A DNA stretch of 64,000 nt from Schizochytrium sp. CCTCC M209059 (lineage: Eukaryota; Sar; Bigyra; Thraustochytrida; Thraustochytriidae): assembly GCA_000818945.1 (NCBI GenBank), contig KN805426.1, positions 62,001 to 126,000 of the forward strand. Direction: 5' to 3'. The notes beneath the pieces are model-generated. The model was not told the origin of the DNA, did no database searches, and saw only the letters and a program-made list of their open reading frames with translations. Below, piece by piece: positions 37,001 to 40,000 of this stretch. The first letter of the stretch is position 1; every line of letters begins with the position of its first letter. The translations under genes and the position numbers were made by a program.

Positions 37001-40000
37001 CCCCGTCTTCCCAAAAGAACACTTGCTGGCGATTAACGACGAGCGATAGATCGACCTTGCCTGGCCCGGAAATCGCCCCGGGCGGAACGACACACCAAGC
37101 GTGAGAGCTTGAGATGACGTTGGCCGGGGCATATGCAGTCGAGCTGTCGATCGAAAAGGCGCACTCGAGGCTTCCATCATCGAACCCAAAGTTTGCACCA
37201 TGAACATGAACTGCGTCCGCGCCGGCAAGTCCGATTGTGGTAGGAAAGACGGTAGAAATTTGCGGCGCAGCGTAGAACACAAAGGGAACAGCGTTAGACC
37301 ACCGATCGACCCCATTCGTCAGACGCACAAACGTCGCGCCACCTTCCGAAGCAGAGGCATTACTTGGCATGGCCTCGCAGTGTAGTTGCTGAGTTTCACG
37401 CGATAGCACAACTGGGGTGCGCGCTTCAGGACCTCCGAATTGGCACCACCATCCCGTGGCGTTGTCGCTCGCAGCCAGCAAAAGTTGGCCGAGAAGGGCA
37501 GGCGCAGAAAGGGTCACCGAGTTGTTCTGCACGGAATCGACGCAAGCACGCTCCGGGGACACCTGCTCGAGAGAAGGCGTTGCGCCCGCGTCAAGGTCCA
37601 TCATGACGTCAATAAAACGGATAGAAGGGCGCTCCCCCTGAACGCCCGAGTCAATCGTAAGTCGTAAATCGTCGCCTCCATTGAAGCCCGATGCCCTTGC
37701 GTAGACGAGGCTTCCAAGGCCGGCGTTGATGTCTTGCAAAGTGCCAGAAAACTCCATCTCGATATCGTTTGCTCCAGAACCCTTGGTGAAAGCGAGACCC
37801 GCGGCACTACCAAGTGTCACCGTGGCAATGCCGCTCGTGACGAAAACGTTGACCGTGTACTCGCGAATACCGTCCGCGGTGTGACTTGAAACATCCATGT
37901 CTGAAATCGCGTATCCATCGAGACGCAATGCTGTAGCAGCAGGAATGATCACGGTGGGCGGGTCGTTGACGGAAAGCACATCAATGGGAATGATGACCTC
38001 ATCCGTGAGCTCACTGATTGCGTCTTCTGGGGAACCGACGCCGAGATCGCTCACGAGAATCACGAGACTTTCCTGCAACACTTGAGAATTCGAGTCTGGA
38101 TCTCCACGATATCTAATTTCGTGCAGTGCCGCGTTCAGGGCCTGCAAGGTGCCAGTGACTGTCATCGACCTATCACCGACGCCGCTTCCCAGAACAAAAT
38201 TCAGCCCTTGCGTTGTCGCCAAGGAGATGGTACCCCCGGCAACCGAAAGAGAAACCTGAAAAATGGGTTCGGCACCGCCAGAATTCTCAAACGCCCTGTA
38301 GTAGTCCATGTCCACATCATGAACGGTGACGCCATAAATTGCAATGGTCTCATCCTCATCGGTGGTCTGGTCGCTCGGAATGGACAAGGAGGGCGCGTCA
38401 TTGACGGCTTCGACAGAAAGACGAATCGAACGCGATGCCGTCTGCGCGCCGCCAAGGCCGAGTCCGGCGTTTCCCTGGTCACTTACTGACACCGTGATTG
38501 TGTCCTCACCATGCCAGTCGAGATGACCTTGGTACACGAAGCTTGCAAGGGCAAGGTTCACCTCGTCCAGGCCGCCCGTGAAGACGACGACCTGATCGCG
38601 ATCACCAGTTCCCGTCGCAAACGATACGCCTTCGATTTGTGCATTGTCAAGTGTAATGACACCATTGTTGGCCTCAATAGTGACTGCGAAGACAGAGTCT
38701 GGGCTCAAAGCCGCGTCCTTGTCAGACACACGAAAGCCAGCAATACGCCGCGAACCATCTTCGAGCAATTCAAGAGTAATATTTTCGCCCTGCTGGATAA
38801 GTTGCACTTGCGTTTCCTGGTCTGGTGGTTCATAGTGGACCTCTGGGGCCTGATTGAAGGCGTGGTATACGGACACCAACGCAGCGCCCCCTCCGAAGCC
38901 ATCGAGAAGTTCTTGCGCCGTTTGCCAAGATATTGCCGCGTCACCACCCTCTTGTCGCCACTGAAGCTTGATGACGTGTGTGCCGGCAGGCATGTTGAGC
39001 AAAGCGCTTCCGCGCATGGTATCTGTGATGCGCACCAAGGCGTCTTGAGACGCACCTTTGCCGTGCACAACCATACCGTTGACGACAAGACGAAGAGAGA
39101 GCGCGCTCCATCGCTCCCAGGTCCAATAGTCCATATCGGGTCTCCCGAGTTGTGAGGTCGTGAGCGAAAAGCTGACATGGACCGTACTCGTTTCGCCAAC
39201 AAGCTCGAGGGTGTTGCTTGCTCCTGGAATGTCGAACCATCCGTCCACATCCACGGAGGCGTCGCGAAGGGCGATCTTCGTCTTGCTGAGAGTAGCCTTG
39301 TCGAGTGACCGCGTGAGAACTGCGGCCGTGTGCTCGCCTTCAATAATTAGACTACGGCCCGAAACGAAGCCTCCAAACATTGAAGGCTGCGAAAGCCATA
39401 GAGGCACGGTGCTGCCCCATTTGCGCCACTGCAGCTTGACCACATGATGTCCCGCGGAAAGGGGAACGAGAATATCCCCGTTAAGAACGGCGGATCGATA
39501 TGTCCTTGAGATTGTGCGGAACATAGCGCCGGATTCTCGGTATGCAACACCATCAATGAGCAGACGTGTTCCGAGCAAATCGGCTTCCTGGAGCACATCG
39601 GCATTTGGCGCAGATTGCGGCCTCACCTGAATCGCGTACAACAGATGCATCGTCCATTCCCGCGGAAGCGTAAAGCTTATGGTACAGTCGGGAACATCGA
39701 CCCAATCGACCGAGGCGCTGCTAATGCGCGCCCCGGTGAGAGGCTGTGCCGTATAAAAGAATTTGTGACGAGCCTTGACGGTGACGGAACGCGATCCGCC
39801 TTGGCCACGAAGGAGCGTGGGTCGAATGCTCCACGTGCGTACTCGAGAACCCCAGCGGCGCCACTCGAGCGTGGCTGTGTGTTCGCCTGGTCCCAAATTT
39901 GCCACGGCGTGGCCCATGAGGCTCGCGCGATTCTGCTCGAACGAGGAGAGCGGATTTGCATGTGATCCGGATTGTCTAAAGGGAACGCCATCAATGACAA